From assembly GCA_020024465.1 (NCBI GenBank), contig JAHHTT010000006.1, positions 4,532 to 68,531 of the forward strand: a stretch of DNA of 64,000 nucleotides. Reading direction: 5' to 3'. The DNA is from Odoribacter sp. (GTDB taxonomy: Bacteria; Bacteroidota; Bacteroidia; Bacteroidales; Marinifilaceae). The notes beneath the pieces were generated by a model. The model searched no databases, was not told where the DNA came from, and saw only the letters and a program-made list of their open reading frames with translations. How positions within the stretch are numbered: the stretch's first letter is position 1; each line of letters starts with the position of its first letter. Shown in pieces: positions 35,356 to 44,436 of this stretch. Position numbers and translations under genes: made by a program.

Positions 35356-36435
35356 ATGGCAGAAGTAAAATTAATGAAAGGGAATGAAGTAATCGCAGAA
35401 ACCGCTATCCGCTGCGGATGCGATGGATATTTCGGATACCCAATCACCCCGCAATCTGAAGTCATGGAAACACTCATGCTGCGCAAGCCATGGGAAGAAA
35501 CAGGAATGGTTGTTTTGCAGGCTGAAAGTGAAGTAGCAGCAATCAATATGGTATATGGTGGTGCATCTTGTGGTAAGAAGGTTATGACTTCTTCATCAAG
35601 TCCCGGTATTAGTTTAAAACAAGAAGGTATCACCTACATTGCAGGCTCTGAACTTCCTTGCCTGATTGTAGATGTTATGCGAGGAGGGCCTGGTCTGGGT
35701 ACAATCCAACCTTCACAAAGTGATTATTTTCAAGCGACTAAAGGAGGTGGTCATGGAGACTATCATTTAATTGTATTGGCTCCAGCATCCGTTCAGGAAA
35801 TGAGTGATTTCGTCGTTTTAGGTTTCGACTTGGCTTTCAAATACCGCAATCCAGCAATGGTTTTGGCTGATGGTGTTATCGGTCAGATGATGGAAAAAGT
35901 TATCCTTCCGGACTATACCCCGAGACGTACAAAAGAAGAAATTGAAAAACAATGCGGAAACTGGGCATTGACTGGCAAAAAAAATCGCGAACGTCATGTC
36001 ATTACTTCATTGGAATTAGAAGCACACCGGCAAGAAGTTTTCAACGAGAAATTACAGCATAAATACCGCGAAATTGAAGCAAATGAAGTACGATACGAAA
36101 TGTTGAACTGCGAAGATGCTGAATATATCTTTGTTGCATACGGTTCTACAGCACGCATCTGCCAGAAATCAATTCAATTGGCACGCGAAGCCGGTATCAA
36201 AGTTGGTCTGTTACGCCCGATTACATTATACCCGTTCCCTATGCAACCAATTTCAGATTTATGCAGTAAAGTAAAAGGTTTCCTATCAGTGGAAATGAGC
36301 GCAGGACAGATGGTAGAAGATGTTCGTCTAGCCGTCAATGGACGTGTAAAAGTTGATCACTATGGACGTATGGGTGGCGTTGTTCCGACTCCAGAAGAAA
36401 TTTTAGTAGCACTAAAAGAAAAGTTTTCGATTTAA
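35356..36435 (+). CDS. 2-oxoacid:ferredoxin oxidoreductase alpha subunit (VorB/KorA-like)
   Basis: This 359-residue subunit has the pyrimidine-side entry CGCDGYFGYPITPQSEVMETL and KKVMTSSSSPGISLKQEGI, both typical of the alpha subunit of 2-oxoglutarate or branched-chain 2-oxoacid:ferredoxin oxidoreductases. The transketolase C-like part follows (AYGSTARICQKSIQLAREAG). With its partners it turns a 2-oxoacid and CoA into acyl-CoA, CO2 and reduced ferredoxin. Bacteroidota proteins like this are usually annotated VorB. The substrate (2-oxoisovalerate or 2-oxoglutarate) is not decidable here. Confidence 0.92.
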   Translation: MAEVKLMKGNEVIAETAIRCGCDGYFGYPITPQSEVMETLMLRKPWEETGMVVLQAESEVAAINMVYGGASCGKKVMTSSSSPGISLKQEGITYIAGSELPCLIVDVMRGGPGLGTIQPSQSDYFQATKGGGHGDYHLIVLAPASVQEMSDFVVLGFDLAFKYRNPAMVLADGVIGQMMEKVILPDYTPRRTKEEIEKQCGNWALTGKKNRERHVITSLELEAHRQEVFNEKLQHKYREIEANEVRYEMLNCEDAEYIFVAYGSTARICQKSIQLAREAGIKVGLLRPITLYPFPMQPISDLCSKVKGFLSVEMSAGQMVEDVRLAVNGRVKVDHYGRMGGVVPTPEEILVALKEKFSI

Positions 36436-36459
36436 TCAAAACGGTAAACGAAGAAAAAC

Positions 36460-37221
36460 ATGGAATTAACAGATATTATAAAAGAGGAAAATCTTATACT
36501 GAAGAAAAGCAACCTCCTCACCGACAACGTAATGCACTACTGTCCGGGATGTACCCACGGAGTAGTTCACAAATTGGTTGCAGAGGTGATTGAAGAACTG
36601 GGTATTCAAGATCAAACAATCGGAGTTTCTCCTGTTGGATGTAGTGTATTTGCTTACAACTATATAGACATTGATTGGGCAGAAGCAGCTCATGGACGTG
36701 CTCCTGCAGTTGCAACAGCAATTCAACGCTTACACCCGGAAAAATATGTATTCACCTACCAAGGAGATGGAGATTTGGCATCTATCGGTTGTGCAGAAAT
36801 CATGCACGCATGTAACCGTGGAGAAAACATCGTCGTTATCTTTATCAATAATGCTATCTACGGAATGACTGGTGGTCAAATGGCACCAACAACATTATTG
36901 GGGCAGGTTACTGCAACCACTCCTTATGGCCGTGATGCAAAATTGAACGGATTCCCGATGAAAATCACAGAATTATTGGCCCAATTAGATGGAACATGCT
37001 ATGTAACTCGTCAGAGTGCTGATACTCCTGCAGCTGTACGTAAAACCAAAGCAGCTCTCAAGAAAGCATTCCAAAACACACGCCTAGACAAAGGCGTTTC
37101 TTTTGTAGAAGTTGTTGGAACATGCAACTCCGGTTGGAAAATGACACCGGTTGATGCCAACAAATGGATGCGTGACAATATGTTTCCTAAATATCCACTA
37201 GGAGATATTAAAGACATTTAA
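36460..37221 (+). CDS. 2-oxoacid:ferredoxin oxidoreductase beta subunit (thiamine diphosphate binding)
   Basis: This 253-residue subunit carries the thiamine-diphosphate motif GDGDLASIGCAEIMHACNRG ending at NNAIYGMTGGQ. The N-terminal CPGCTHGVVHKL holds cysteines used for an iron-sulfur site or structure in this family. It lies 24 bases after the alpha gene and 23 before gamma, in the order delta, alpha, beta, gamma. Confidence 0.94.
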   Translation: MELTDIIKEENLILKKSNLLTDNVMHYCPGCTHGVVHKLVAEVIEELGIQDQTIGVSPVGCSVFAYNYIDIDWAEAAHGRAPAVATAIQRLHPEKYVFTYQGDGDLASIGCAEIMHACNRGENIVVIFINNAIYGMTGGQMAPTTLLGQVTATTPYGRDAKLNGFPMKITELLAQLDGTCYVTRQSADTPAAVRKTKAALKKAFQNTRLDKGVSFVEVVGTCNSGWKMTPVDANKWMRDNMFPKYPLGDIKDI

Positions 37222-37244
37222 TTAATTCACAATTTTCAATTAGT

Positions 37245-37796
37245 ATGACAGAAGAAATTATCATAGCAGGATTCGGTGGTCAGGGAGTACTTTCCATGGG
37301 AAAGATTCTGGCTTATTCAGGAATCATGCAAGACCAAGAAGTTTCATGGATGCCTTCTTATGGGCCTGAAATGCGTGGTGGTACGGCTAATGTTACCGTT
37401 ATTATCAGCGATGATCGCATCAGCTCACCAGTATTGAATGCTTTTGATTCAGCAATCGTATTGAACCAGCAATCAATGGATAAATTTGAATCACAAGTAA
37501 AACCCGGCGGAACATTAATTTACGATCCGAATGGTATCTCTCACCATCCGACTCGTAAAGACATCAATATCTACCAAATTGAAGGTGCTCGTTTAGCAGC
37601 AGAAGGCGGTAATCCAAAAATTTTCAATATGATTATTTTAGGTGCTTTCTTGAAAGTGAAACCGATTATCAACTTGGAAAATCTGGAAAAAGGTTTACAA
37701 AAATCATTACCGGTACGCCACCACAACCTCATTCCTATGAACATTGAGGCTGTTCAAACTGGAATGAAACAATTGGTTATTATAAATGAAATTTAA
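37245..37796 (+). CDS. 2-oxoacid:ferredoxin oxidoreductase gamma subunit
   Basis: This 183-residue subunit opens with IIIAGFGGQGVLSMGKILAY, the family signature of the gamma domain, followed by WMPSYGPEMRGGTANVTVII. It binds the CoA side of the active site. It completes the four-subunit enzyme and is followed by a strong terminator. Confidence 0.93.
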   Translation: MTEEIIIAGFGGQGVLSMGKILAYSGIMQDQEVSWMPSYGPEMRGGTANVTVIISDDRISSPVLNAFDSAIVLNQQSMDKFESQVKPGGTLIYDPNGISHHPTRKDINIYQIEGARLAAEGGNPKIFNMIILGAFLKVKPIINLENLEKGLQKSLPVRHHNLIPMNIEAVQTGMKQLVIINEI

Positions 37797-37824
37797 GGAA
37801 TTTGACCTCTTCTTTACGATGAGA

Positions 37825-37858
37825 AAAAAGAGCTGTGTTGAAAACACAGCTCTTTTTA
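37825..37858 (+). terminator. Terminator of the oxidoreductase operon
   Basis: AAAAAGAGCTGTGTT pairs perfectly with AACACAGCTCTTTTT around a tiny loop and runs into TTTTTATA. The symmetrical A and T tracts make it potentially bidirectional. Confidence 0.88.
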
Positions 37859-37917
37859 TAATATAATAATTCATTATTTGTTTTCGCATTAGATATTATA
37901 ACATGAGTTCGAGATAA

Positions 37918-37952
37918 GAAAGAATAAAAATAGCGGGAAGCAATCCCGCTAT
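37918..37952 (-). terminator. Terminator of the coiled-coil lipoprotein gene
   Basis: On the minus strand ATAGCGGGA pairs with TCCCGCTAT and TTTTTATTCTTT follows. It is 21 bases after the stop of the gene at 37974. Confidence 0.82.
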
Positions 37953-37973
37953 CATTTTTGTTACGACACTTAA

Positions 37974-38846
37974 TTATCCTACCATCACAACCAAATACTT
38001 AGTCTGTTTCCAAAATGCATTCTCATCATTGATTTTCAAAACAAAATTACCCTCGTCATCGGCTTCCAGAACATAAGATTCTGCAGGGTGTGATGAAAGA
38101 ACTTTTGCTTTTTTATTGTTTAAAGGAATAGTTTTTACCTCACGAATATCGATACTGATAAAATCAGCATTCTGTGCTTGAGAAGAGACAATTGGCGGAC
38201 AGAAGATTCCTTGACGGGAAATCACGGCTGCATCTTTCAACTCTTTACGGGTACCTATAAGGTAATTTGCCATGTGAATAGTTTGATCCTGCTCATTGAT
38301 CGTAATTTGTTGCGTTTTAGACTCTTTACCTAAAGAATCAACATTCTGTGTCAACATTTTTATTTCCTCTACCTTAACAGCTAATTCTTTATTAGTAGCA
38401 ACTAACTGTCCGGTAATCTCATCTATTTTTTCAGAACGCAATTCCAATTCTGCATTCAAATTGGCAATCATTCTTTTAAACTCTGCAGACTGACTTTTAC
38501 TCTTTCCTTCCAATTTTGCTATCTGAGACTTATATCCTGCAATAGCTTCTGAAATTGCCTGAATATCATTCTTTAAACGCGCAATCTGTTGTTTTGACTT
38601 ACTGCCTTTTTTCTCTTTTTCTGCTTCCAAAGTCAATAAATGTTCAGCCTCCCTTAAAGACTGCATCCCTGCCGTCAGGTTGTTAATATCAGCAAGCAAT
38701 TGTTCCATCTCCTGATTTTGTTGCATAGCAATGGCATTCAATGAATCAGCACGCATCAACAAAGCTTTATATTTTTGTGAATTTTCTACACAACTACTCA
38801 TCAAAAACAAGGAAGCTCCCAATCCTAAAACAATAAACTTTTTCAT
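37974..38846 (-). CDS. Coiled-coil periplasmic lipoprotein
   Basis: This 290-residue lipoprotein has its lipid cysteine near residue 19 (FLMSSC) and a long heptad-rich coiled coil at about 25-190 with many Ala, Glu, Lys and Gln. A small beta-rich C-terminal domain at about 215-290 contains VSSQAQNADFISIDIREVKT and ends FWKQTKYLVVMVG. An upstream in-frame TTG at 38888 was not used because the ATG at 38846 starts a clean signal peptide. No enzymatic motif is visible. It could be an envelope spacer or scaffolding lipoprotein. It has its own terminator. Confidence 0.75.
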   Translation of the reverse strand: MKKFIVLGLGASLFLMSSCVENSQKYKALLMRADSLNAIAMQQNQEMEQLLADINNLTAGMQSLREAEHLLTLEAEKEKKGSKSKQQIARLKNDIQAISEAIAGYKSQIAKLEGKSKSQSAEFKRMIANLNAELELRSEKIDEITGQLVATNKELAVKVEEIKMLTQNVDSLGKESKTQQITINEQDQTIHMANYLIGTRKELKDAAVISRQGIFCPPIVSSQAQNADFISIDIREVKTIPLNNKKAKVLSSHPAESYVLEADDEGNFVLKINDENAFWKQTKYLVVMVG

Positions 38847-39024
38847 AACTTCAATTTTTAGTTTTAATTCTGAATAATAATAACACAATATTCATTCCGG
38901 AATAATAAAATATCCATATATTATTCATATTCTGTCATATATACAAAATTTATCAATTCCATAATTGGGGAAAAATGAGGAACAAACAAAAAAAATGAGG
39001 AAATAATCCCCACTTCAAAGCTAC

Positions 39025-39059
39025 AAGACATTCCCGGGATATTTTCCCGGGAATGTCTT
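39025..39059. terminator. Perfect inverted repeat at the end of the butyrate operon
   Basis: AAGACATTCCCGGGA and TCCCGGGAATGTCTT are perfect 15-base arms around a five-base loop, one base after the hbd stop. No T run follows on the minus strand (TTGTAGCTTTG), so it may act as a 3' stabiliser or a weak terminator. Confidence 0.55.
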
Positions 39060-39060
39060 A

Positions 39061-39906
39061 TTATTTACGATAATCATAAAAACCAATACCAGTCTTACGT
39101 CCCAAAAGGTTTGCACGCACCATTTTGCGCAACAACGGATGAGGACGGTATTTAGAATCTCCAAATTCATTGTAAAGCACTTCCATTATAGCCAGGCATA
39201 CATCCAATCCAATCAAATCGCCCAATTCCAACGGCCCCATCGGATGGTTGGCTCCCAATTTCATAGCAGCATCAATTTCTTCTTTTGTTGCCACACCATC
39301 TGCCAAAATACCAATACCTTCGTTCACCAACGGAATCAGTATTCTATTAACAACAAAACCCGGAGCTTCTTCCACTCTTACCGGTATTTTGCCGATTTCT
39401 TGTGAAAGAGAAAAAACTTTATCATGTACCTCTTTAGAGGTCAGCTGACCTTTAATAATCTCCACCAACTTCATGATTGGAACCGGATTAAAGAAGTGCA
39501 TACCTACCACTTTGTCAGGACGGTTTGTTGCTGCAGCTACCTCCGTAATTGATAAGGATGATGTATTAGTTGCTAAAATAGTCTCCGGTTTACAAATACT
39601 ATCTAACAACTTAAAAATTTCATGTTTCGTAGCCATATCTTCAGCAATTGCCTCTATGACCAGATCTGCGTCAGCACAATCCTCATAATTCATTGTATCG
39701 GTAATCCGTGCCAAAATAGCATCTTTGGCTGCAGCTTCCAGTTTACCTTTTTCCACCATGCGAGAAAGATTTTTATCCATAGCCTTGTGAGCTTTTGCCA
39801 ACGAAGCTTCTGAACGTCCTTTCAATAGAACAATATGTCCTGCCTGTGCAAATACCTGAGCAATACCATTACCCATCGTACCTGTTCCAACAACGCAAAT
39901 TTTCAT
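39061..39906 (-). CDS. hbd: 3-hydroxybutyryl-CoA dehydrogenase
   Basis: This 281-residue enzyme has the NAD-binding fold CVVGTGTMGNGIAQVFAQAG at the start, the catalytic block VVGMHFFNPVPIMKLVEIIK with its histidine, and a C-terminal dimer domain (GANHPMGPLELGDLIGLDVC). It interconverts acetoacetyl-CoA and 3-hydroxybutyryl-CoA. It is the last gene of the 15-gene lysine operon, 11 bases after crt, and completes the crotonyl-CoA to acetoacetyl-CoA branch. Confidence 0.95.
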   Translation of the reverse strand: MKICVVGTGTMGNGIAQVFAQAGHIVLLKGRSEASLAKAHKAMDKNLSRMVEKGKLEAAAKDAILARITDTMNYEDCADADLVIEAIAEDMATKHEIFKLLDSICKPETILATNTSSLSITEVAAATNRPDKVVGMHFFNPVPIMKLVEIIKGQLTSKEVHDKVFSLSQEIGKIPVRVEEAPGFVVNRILIPLVNEGIGILADGVATKEEIDAAMKLGANHPMGPLELGDLIGLDVCLAIMEVLYNEFGDSKYRPHPLLRKMVRANLLGRKTGIGFYDYRK

Positions 39907-39917
39907 AATGTATAATT

Positions 39918-40697
39918 TTAGTTACCTTTAAATTCTGGTTTACGCTTCTGTAAAAAAGCCTCCATTCCCTCCTTTTGGTCTGAAGTTGCGAAACACATGC
40001 CAAACAAAGAAGTTTCAATATCAATACCGGTCTCTATATCGGTTTCAATACCGCGATTGATTGCCTCTTTGGAATAACGTACTGCCAACTGCGCTTTTGC
40101 AGCAATGGCAGTAGCCATCTCAAGAGCTTTATCCATCAACGCTTCAGGATCTACAACCACATTCACCAAACCGATACGACAAGCTTCCTCGGCATTGATA
40201 ACTGCAGCTGTGTAAATCAACTCCTTTGCTTTGCCTACACCCACTAAACGTGGCAAACGCTGTGTTCCAGAGAAACCTGGAGTAATTCCCAACCCCACTT
40301 CAGGCTGACCAAACTTAGCTTTGGATGAAGCAATACGAATATCGCAGGCCATCGCCAATTCGCATCCACCGCCTAAAGCAAAGCCATTAACGGCTGCAAT
40401 AACCGGTTTCTCCAATAATTCTATCTTACGGAAAACAGTAGCACCCAAACGTCCGAAAAACTTACCGGCAGCAGCCTGCTTTGTACACATTTCTGCAATA
40501 TCGGCTCCGGCAACAAAAGCTCGCCCTTCACCAGTAAGAATTACCACATCCACCTCAGCATCTACTGCCAGCTCATCAAATGCCTGCCCTAACTCCAACA
40601 ATACAGCTGTATTCAATGCATTCAATGCTTCCGGATGATTGATTTTTACAACTCCTATACGATTCTGCTTTTTTATAATCAGTCTTTGATATTCCAT
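39918..40697 (-). CDS. crt: Crotonase (3-hydroxybutyryl-CoA dehydratase)
   Basis: This 259-residue enoyl-CoA hydratase has the oxyanion-hole stretch AAVNGFALGGGCELAMACDI and the second catalytic block KFGQPEVGLGITPGFSGTQR; the glutamates in CELA and QPEVG are both present, as in active crotonases. It hydrates crotonyl-CoA or, in the reverse direction, forms it from 3-hydroxybutyryl-CoA. It lies between etfA and hbd, the standard order in butyrate synthesis. Confidence 0.94.
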   Translation of the reverse strand: MEYQRLIIKKQNRIGVVKINHPEALNALNTAVLLELGQAFDELAVDAEVDVVILTGEGRAFVAGADIAEMCTKQAAAGKFFGRLGATVFRKIELLEKPVIAAVNGFALGGGCELAMACDIRIASSKAKFGQPEVGLGITPGFSGTQRLPRLVGVGKAKELIYTAAVINAEEACRIGLVNVVVDPEALMDKALEMATAIAAKAQLAVRYSKEAINRGIETDIETGIDIETSLFGMCFATSDQKEGMEAFLQKRKPEFKGN

Positions 40698-40729
40698 TTG
40701 CCTTGAATTTTACAACAAACTAGCGTTTA

Positions 40730-41749
40730 TTATTTACCATTTTTTGTCAGAGCAGCCAAACGTTCTGTCAAAATAGGCACAACCTTCTTTACATCACCGA
40801 CAATACCCAAATCTGCAACATTGAAAATAGGTGCATATTTATCTTTGTTTACTGCAATGATAAAATCAGATTCCTCCATACCTGCCAAGTGCTGGATCGC
40901 TCCGGAAATACCCATGGCAAAATATAGATTCGGACGAACAGTCTTACCGGTTTGTCCCACTTGACGGTCATGCGGCATAATACCGGCATCAACCATGGCA
41001 CGTGAAGAAGAAACCTCTGCATTCAATGTTCCTGCCAATTTTTCCAATGCAGCGAAACCTTCCGTACTTCCAACACCACGACCTCCGGAAATCAATACTT
41101 TTGCTTCTGTAATATCAATCTTGTTTTTCTGCTCTTTCACTGTTTCTAATACCTTTACTTTGAATTTAGATTTATCAAAGTTGATATTCAACATCTCAAC
41201 AGTACCCATCCGGCTTTCATCTTTCTCTTTTGCTCGCATCACGCCTGGACGTACAGTTGACATCTGAGGACGATGGGCTTTACATATAATAGTTGCCATC
41301 AAATTACCGCCGAATGCAGGACGGGTCATCAACAAATCACGATCATCTGAAATATCCAGACCTGTACAGTCTGCTGTCAAACCGGTTTCCAGACGAGCAG
41401 ACAAACGCGGACCCAGGTCACGACCAATAGTCGTAGCACCAATCAGCACAATACTCGGTTTGCGCTCACGCACTACTTGAGTGATAGCCTGTGCATACGG
41501 TTCTGTTGTATACTGCACCAATTCTTTGGAATCAGCGCACAAAACCACATCTGCACCGTAAGCTATCAACTCCTGCGCTTTATCTGCTATTTCATAGCCT
41601 AACAACACTGCAACCACCTTTTCATTCAGACAGTCAGCCAATTCACGAGCTTTGCCTAACAACTCAACAGCCACTTTCTGAACTTGACCATCACGCTGTT
41701 CCACAAATACATATACATCTTTATATTGAGTCTTATCCATAATATCCAT
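40730..41749 (-). CDS. etfA: Electron transfer flavoprotein alpha subunit
   Basis: This 339-residue subunit has an N-terminal domain with VAVLLGYEIADKAQELIAYG and the FAD-binding C-terminal domain with VLISGGRGVGSTEGFAALEK, SSRAMVDAGIMPHDRQVGQT and AMGISGAIQHLAGMEESDFI. With EtfB and the acyl-CoA dehydrogenase it forms the Bcd-Etf complex, which in anaerobes couples crotonyl-CoA reduction to ferredoxin reduction. Its ATG overlaps the etfB stop by one base. A second ATG three codons in (41740) is possible. Confidence 0.95.
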   Translation of the reverse strand: MDIMDKTQYKDVYVFVEQRDGQVQKVAVELLGKARELADCLNEKVVAVLLGYEIADKAQELIAYGADVVLCADSKELVQYTTEPYAQAITQVVRERKPSIVLIGATTIGRDLGPRLSARLETGLTADCTGLDISDDRDLLMTRPAFGGNLMATIICKAHRPQMSTVRPGVMRAKEKDESRMGTVEMLNINFDKSKFKVKVLETVKEQKNKIDITEAKVLISGGRGVGSTEGFAALEKLAGTLNAEVSSSRAMVDAGIMPHDRQVGQTGKTVRPNLYFAMGISGAIQHLAGMEESDFIIAVNKDKYAPIFNVADLGIVGDVKKVVPILTERLAALTKNGK

Positions 41750-42531
41750 CAGATTATAAATTTCTCTTTCAGTTTTTCTACAATAATATCCACGGCCTCT
41801 GTCGGTTCAACTTCAAATACTTTTCCGGCAGATTTTGCACCCTTGGTAAATGATTTAAATACACGCGTCGGTGAACCGTTCAAGCCCAATTTAGCTTCGT
41901 CAACACTGATATTACTATAATTCCAAACTTCAACTTCCCTATCATAAGCCTCAACAATACCACGGACTGACATATAACGTGCCTTGTTAGCTGTAGCTAA
42001 CACAGTAACCACACAAGGACCTTCTACTTCTACAATCTGATACCCCTCTTCCGTCGATTTACGGATCGTGAAAGTTTTATTTCCATCAAATTTCAGGTCC
42101 TCAACATAAGTCACTTGAGGCAATTCCAAATGCTCTGCGATCTGCGGTCCGACCTGTGCAGTATCACCATCAATCGCCTGACGGCCTGTAATCAGCAAAT
42201 CAAACTCCAGCATTCGCAAAGCTCCGGCAATAGCATTGGAAGTTGCTAATGTGTCTGCTCCAGCAAATTTACGATCGCTCAAATGAATTGCACGGTCGGC
42301 TCCCATAGCGAAAGCCTCGCGTAAAATTTCATCTGCCTGTGGAGGTCCCATGGTAATAACAGTTACATGCGCTCCATATTTATCTTTCAATTGCAAAGCC
42401 ATTTCAAGTCCGCCCTTATCATCCGGATTCATAATACTTGGCACACCATCCCGAATCATAGTCCCGGTTTTAGGATCCAACTTAATCTCCGTAGTATCCG
42501 GAACTTGTTTGATACAAACTACTATCTTCAT
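41749..42531 (-). CDS. etfB: Electron transfer flavoprotein beta subunit
   Basis: This 260-residue subunit begins MKIVVCIKQVPDTTEIKLDP and carries FDLLITGRQAIDGDTAQVGP and ATANKARYMSVRGIVEAYDR, all standard EtfB landmarks. In bifurcating complexes EtfB holds the FAD that splits electrons between crotonyl-CoA and ferredoxin; the sequence alone does not prove this here. It is coupled to etfA by stop/start overlap. Confidence 0.95.
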   Translation of the reverse strand: MKIVVCIKQVPDTTEIKLDPKTGTMIRDGVPSIMNPDDKGGLEMALQLKDKYGAHVTVITMGPPQADEILREAFAMGADRAIHLSDRKFAGADTLATSNAIAGALRMLEFDLLITGRQAIDGDTAQVGPQIAEHLELPQVTYVEDLKFDGNKTFTIRKSTEEGYQIVEVEGPCVVTVLATANKARYMSVRGIVEAYDREVEVWNYSNISVDEAKLGLNGSPTRVFKSFTKGAKSAGKVFEVEPTEAVDIIVEKLKEKFII

Positions 42532-42562
42532 GTTTATATATTTTCTATTGTTTTATACTTGC

Positions 42563-43702
42563 TTATTTCAAAAGAGCAGCCGCTATCACCATACGCTGCA
42601 CTTCTGAAGTACCTTCATATATTTCTGTAATTTTAGCATCACGCATCATACGCTCAATCGGATACTCACGGGTATATCCATAACCGCCATGGAACTGCAC
42701 TGCTTTAGTCGTCACTTCCATTGCTGTTTCAGCTGCAAACAATTTAGCCTGAGCAGAATCTACTGAATAAGGCATCTTTCTATCTTTTTTCCAAGCTGCC
42801 ATTCGCACCAACAAACGGGCTGCCTGTATCTTGACTTGTAGGTCTGCCATCTGGAATTGAGTATTCTGGAACTGACCGATAGCACGTCCGAACTGTTTGC
42901 GTTCTTTTACATATTTCACCGTCTCATCCATTGCACCTTGAGCAATGCCCAAAGCTTGAGAAGCGATACCCATACGACCGCCATCCAGCGTCTTCATGGC
43001 AATCTTGAACCCTTCTCCCAATTTACCTAACAAATTAGCTTTCGGCACTATACAATTCTCAAAAATCAACTCACAAGTAGCCGAACCGCGAATACCCATC
43101 TTTTTTTCCTTTTTACCGATTGAAAAACCCGGGAAGTCTCGCTCTACGATAAATGCAGAAATACCTTTTGTCCCCAGAGATTTATCAGTCATTGCCATCA
43201 CGATATAAACATGAGCATAAGCAGCATTGGTAATGAAAATTTTAGAACCGTTCAAGATATAATTGTCGCCGTCTTCAACAGCCATAGTCTGCTGAGCAGA
43301 AGCATCAGTTCCGGCATTCGGCTCCGTCAATCCAAAAGCTCCCACCCATTCGCCTGAACACAATTTTGGCAAATACTTCTTTTTTTGCTCTTCTGTACCG
43401 AACTCATAAATCGGAGATGCACACAAAGAAGTATGAGCGGAAACAATTACTCCAGTAGTGGCACATACTTTAGATAACTCTTCCACTGCCATAGAATACA
43501 TCACATTATCACCACCGGCTCCACCATATTCCACAGGAAACGGGATACCCATCAATCCCAATTTTGCCATTTTTCCTACTGTTTCGACAGGAAATCTCTC
43601 TTCCTCATCTACTTCAGCAGCCAACGGCTTAACCTCTCTCTCAGCAAACTCTCTAATCATCTGCTGAAACAATATTTCTTTCTTTGATAATGAAAAATCC
43701 AT
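42563..43702 (-). CDS. bcd: Butyryl-CoA dehydrogenase
   Basis: This 379-residue acyl-CoA dehydrogenase has the FAD and substrate blocks GAFGLTEPNAGTDASAQQTM and ATCELIFENCIVPKANLLGK, and the catalytic glutamate in ITEIYEGTSEVQRMVIAAAL near the C-terminus, the position used by short-chain enzymes. It reduces crotonyl-CoA to butyryl-CoA with electrons from Etf. It lies in the operon between atoA and etfB. Confidence 0.95.
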   Translation of the reverse strand: MDFSLSKKEILFQQMIREFAEREVKPLAAEVDEEERFPVETVGKMAKLGLMGIPFPVEYGGAGGDNVMYSMAVEELSKVCATTGVIVSAHTSLCASPIYEFGTEEQKKKYLPKLCSGEWVGAFGLTEPNAGTDASAQQTMAVEDGDNYILNGSKIFITNAAYAHVYIVMAMTDKSLGTKGISAFIVERDFPGFSIGKKEKKMGIRGSATCELIFENCIVPKANLLGKLGEGFKIAMKTLDGGRMGIASQALGIAQGAMDETVKYVKERKQFGRAIGQFQNTQFQMADLQVKIQAARLLVRMAAWKKDRKMPYSVDSAQAKLFAAETAMEVTTKAVQFHGGYGYTREYPIERMMRDAKITEIYEGTSEVQRMVIAAALLK

Positions 43703-43749
43703 AATATTTTTAGTTTATCAATTTATCAACACCCTATCAGGACATTGAA

Positions 43750-44406
43750 TTAACACATTTTTTTCAAATCAGGTGAAATAATCAAAGTCGCTTCTGTCAA
43801 TGCCTGCACCTGCTCAACTGTAAATTCAGGATGAATCTCTTTCAGTACAATACCCTCCGGAGTAATATCCATTACGCCCATTTCGGTAACAATCATATCC
43901 ACCTGCCCTTTAGCAGTCAAAGGCAACGTACATTTTTTCAAAATCTTGGCATTGCCTTTAGCAGTATGCTCCATCGCCAGAATCACCTTGCCGGCACCCA
44001 TCAGCAAATCCATTGCACCTCCCATTCCCGGTGTTTTTTTACCCGGAATCATCCAATTGGCCAAATCTCCCTGTTCGTCCACTTGTAAAGCACCCAAGAT
44101 ACTGACATCCACATGTCCTCCTCGGATGATTCCGAATGAAGTGGCACTGTCAAAACTTGCTGCTCCCGGTAACGCAGTGATTGCACCACCTCCTGCATTA
44201 ATAAAGTCAGGGTCTTCCTCGCCTGCTGCTGGTGTCGGTCCCATACCAATCAGACCATTTTCAGTCTGCAAAATCACCTCGACACCTTCCGGCAGGTAAT
44301 TCGGCACCAATGTCGGTAAACCGATACCCAGATTCACGACATCTCCATCTTTGAGTTCCATTGCTACTCTTTTAGCAATGACTTCTCTTATTTGCTCTTT
44401 TTCCAT
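43750..44406 (-). CDS. atoA: Butyrate-acetoacetate CoA-transferase, beta subunit
   Basis: This 218-residue CoA-transferase subunit carries the catalytic-glutamate motif ILQTENGLIGMGPTP near residue 49 and the GGGAITALPGAASFDSATSF and GGAMDLLMGAGKVILAMEHT blocks. It moves CoA from butyryl-CoA to acetoacetate, releasing butyrate. Its alpha partner, atoD, is at 52924-53571, at the other end of the operon and nine genes away, an unusual split of a heteromeric enzyme. Confidence 0.92.
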   Translation of the reverse strand: MEKEQIREVIAKRVAMELKDGDVVNLGIGLPTLVPNYLPEGVEVILQTENGLIGMGPTPAAGEEDPDFINAGGGAITALPGAASFDSATSFGIIRGGHVDVSILGALQVDEQGDLANWMIPGKKTPGMGGAMDLLMGAGKVILAMEHTAKGNAKILKKCTLPLTAKGQVDMIVTEMGVMDITPEGIVLKEIHPEFTVEQVQALTEATLIISPDLKKMC

Positions 44407-44436
44407 AGTCTATATGATTTTATCCTAAGTTCATTT

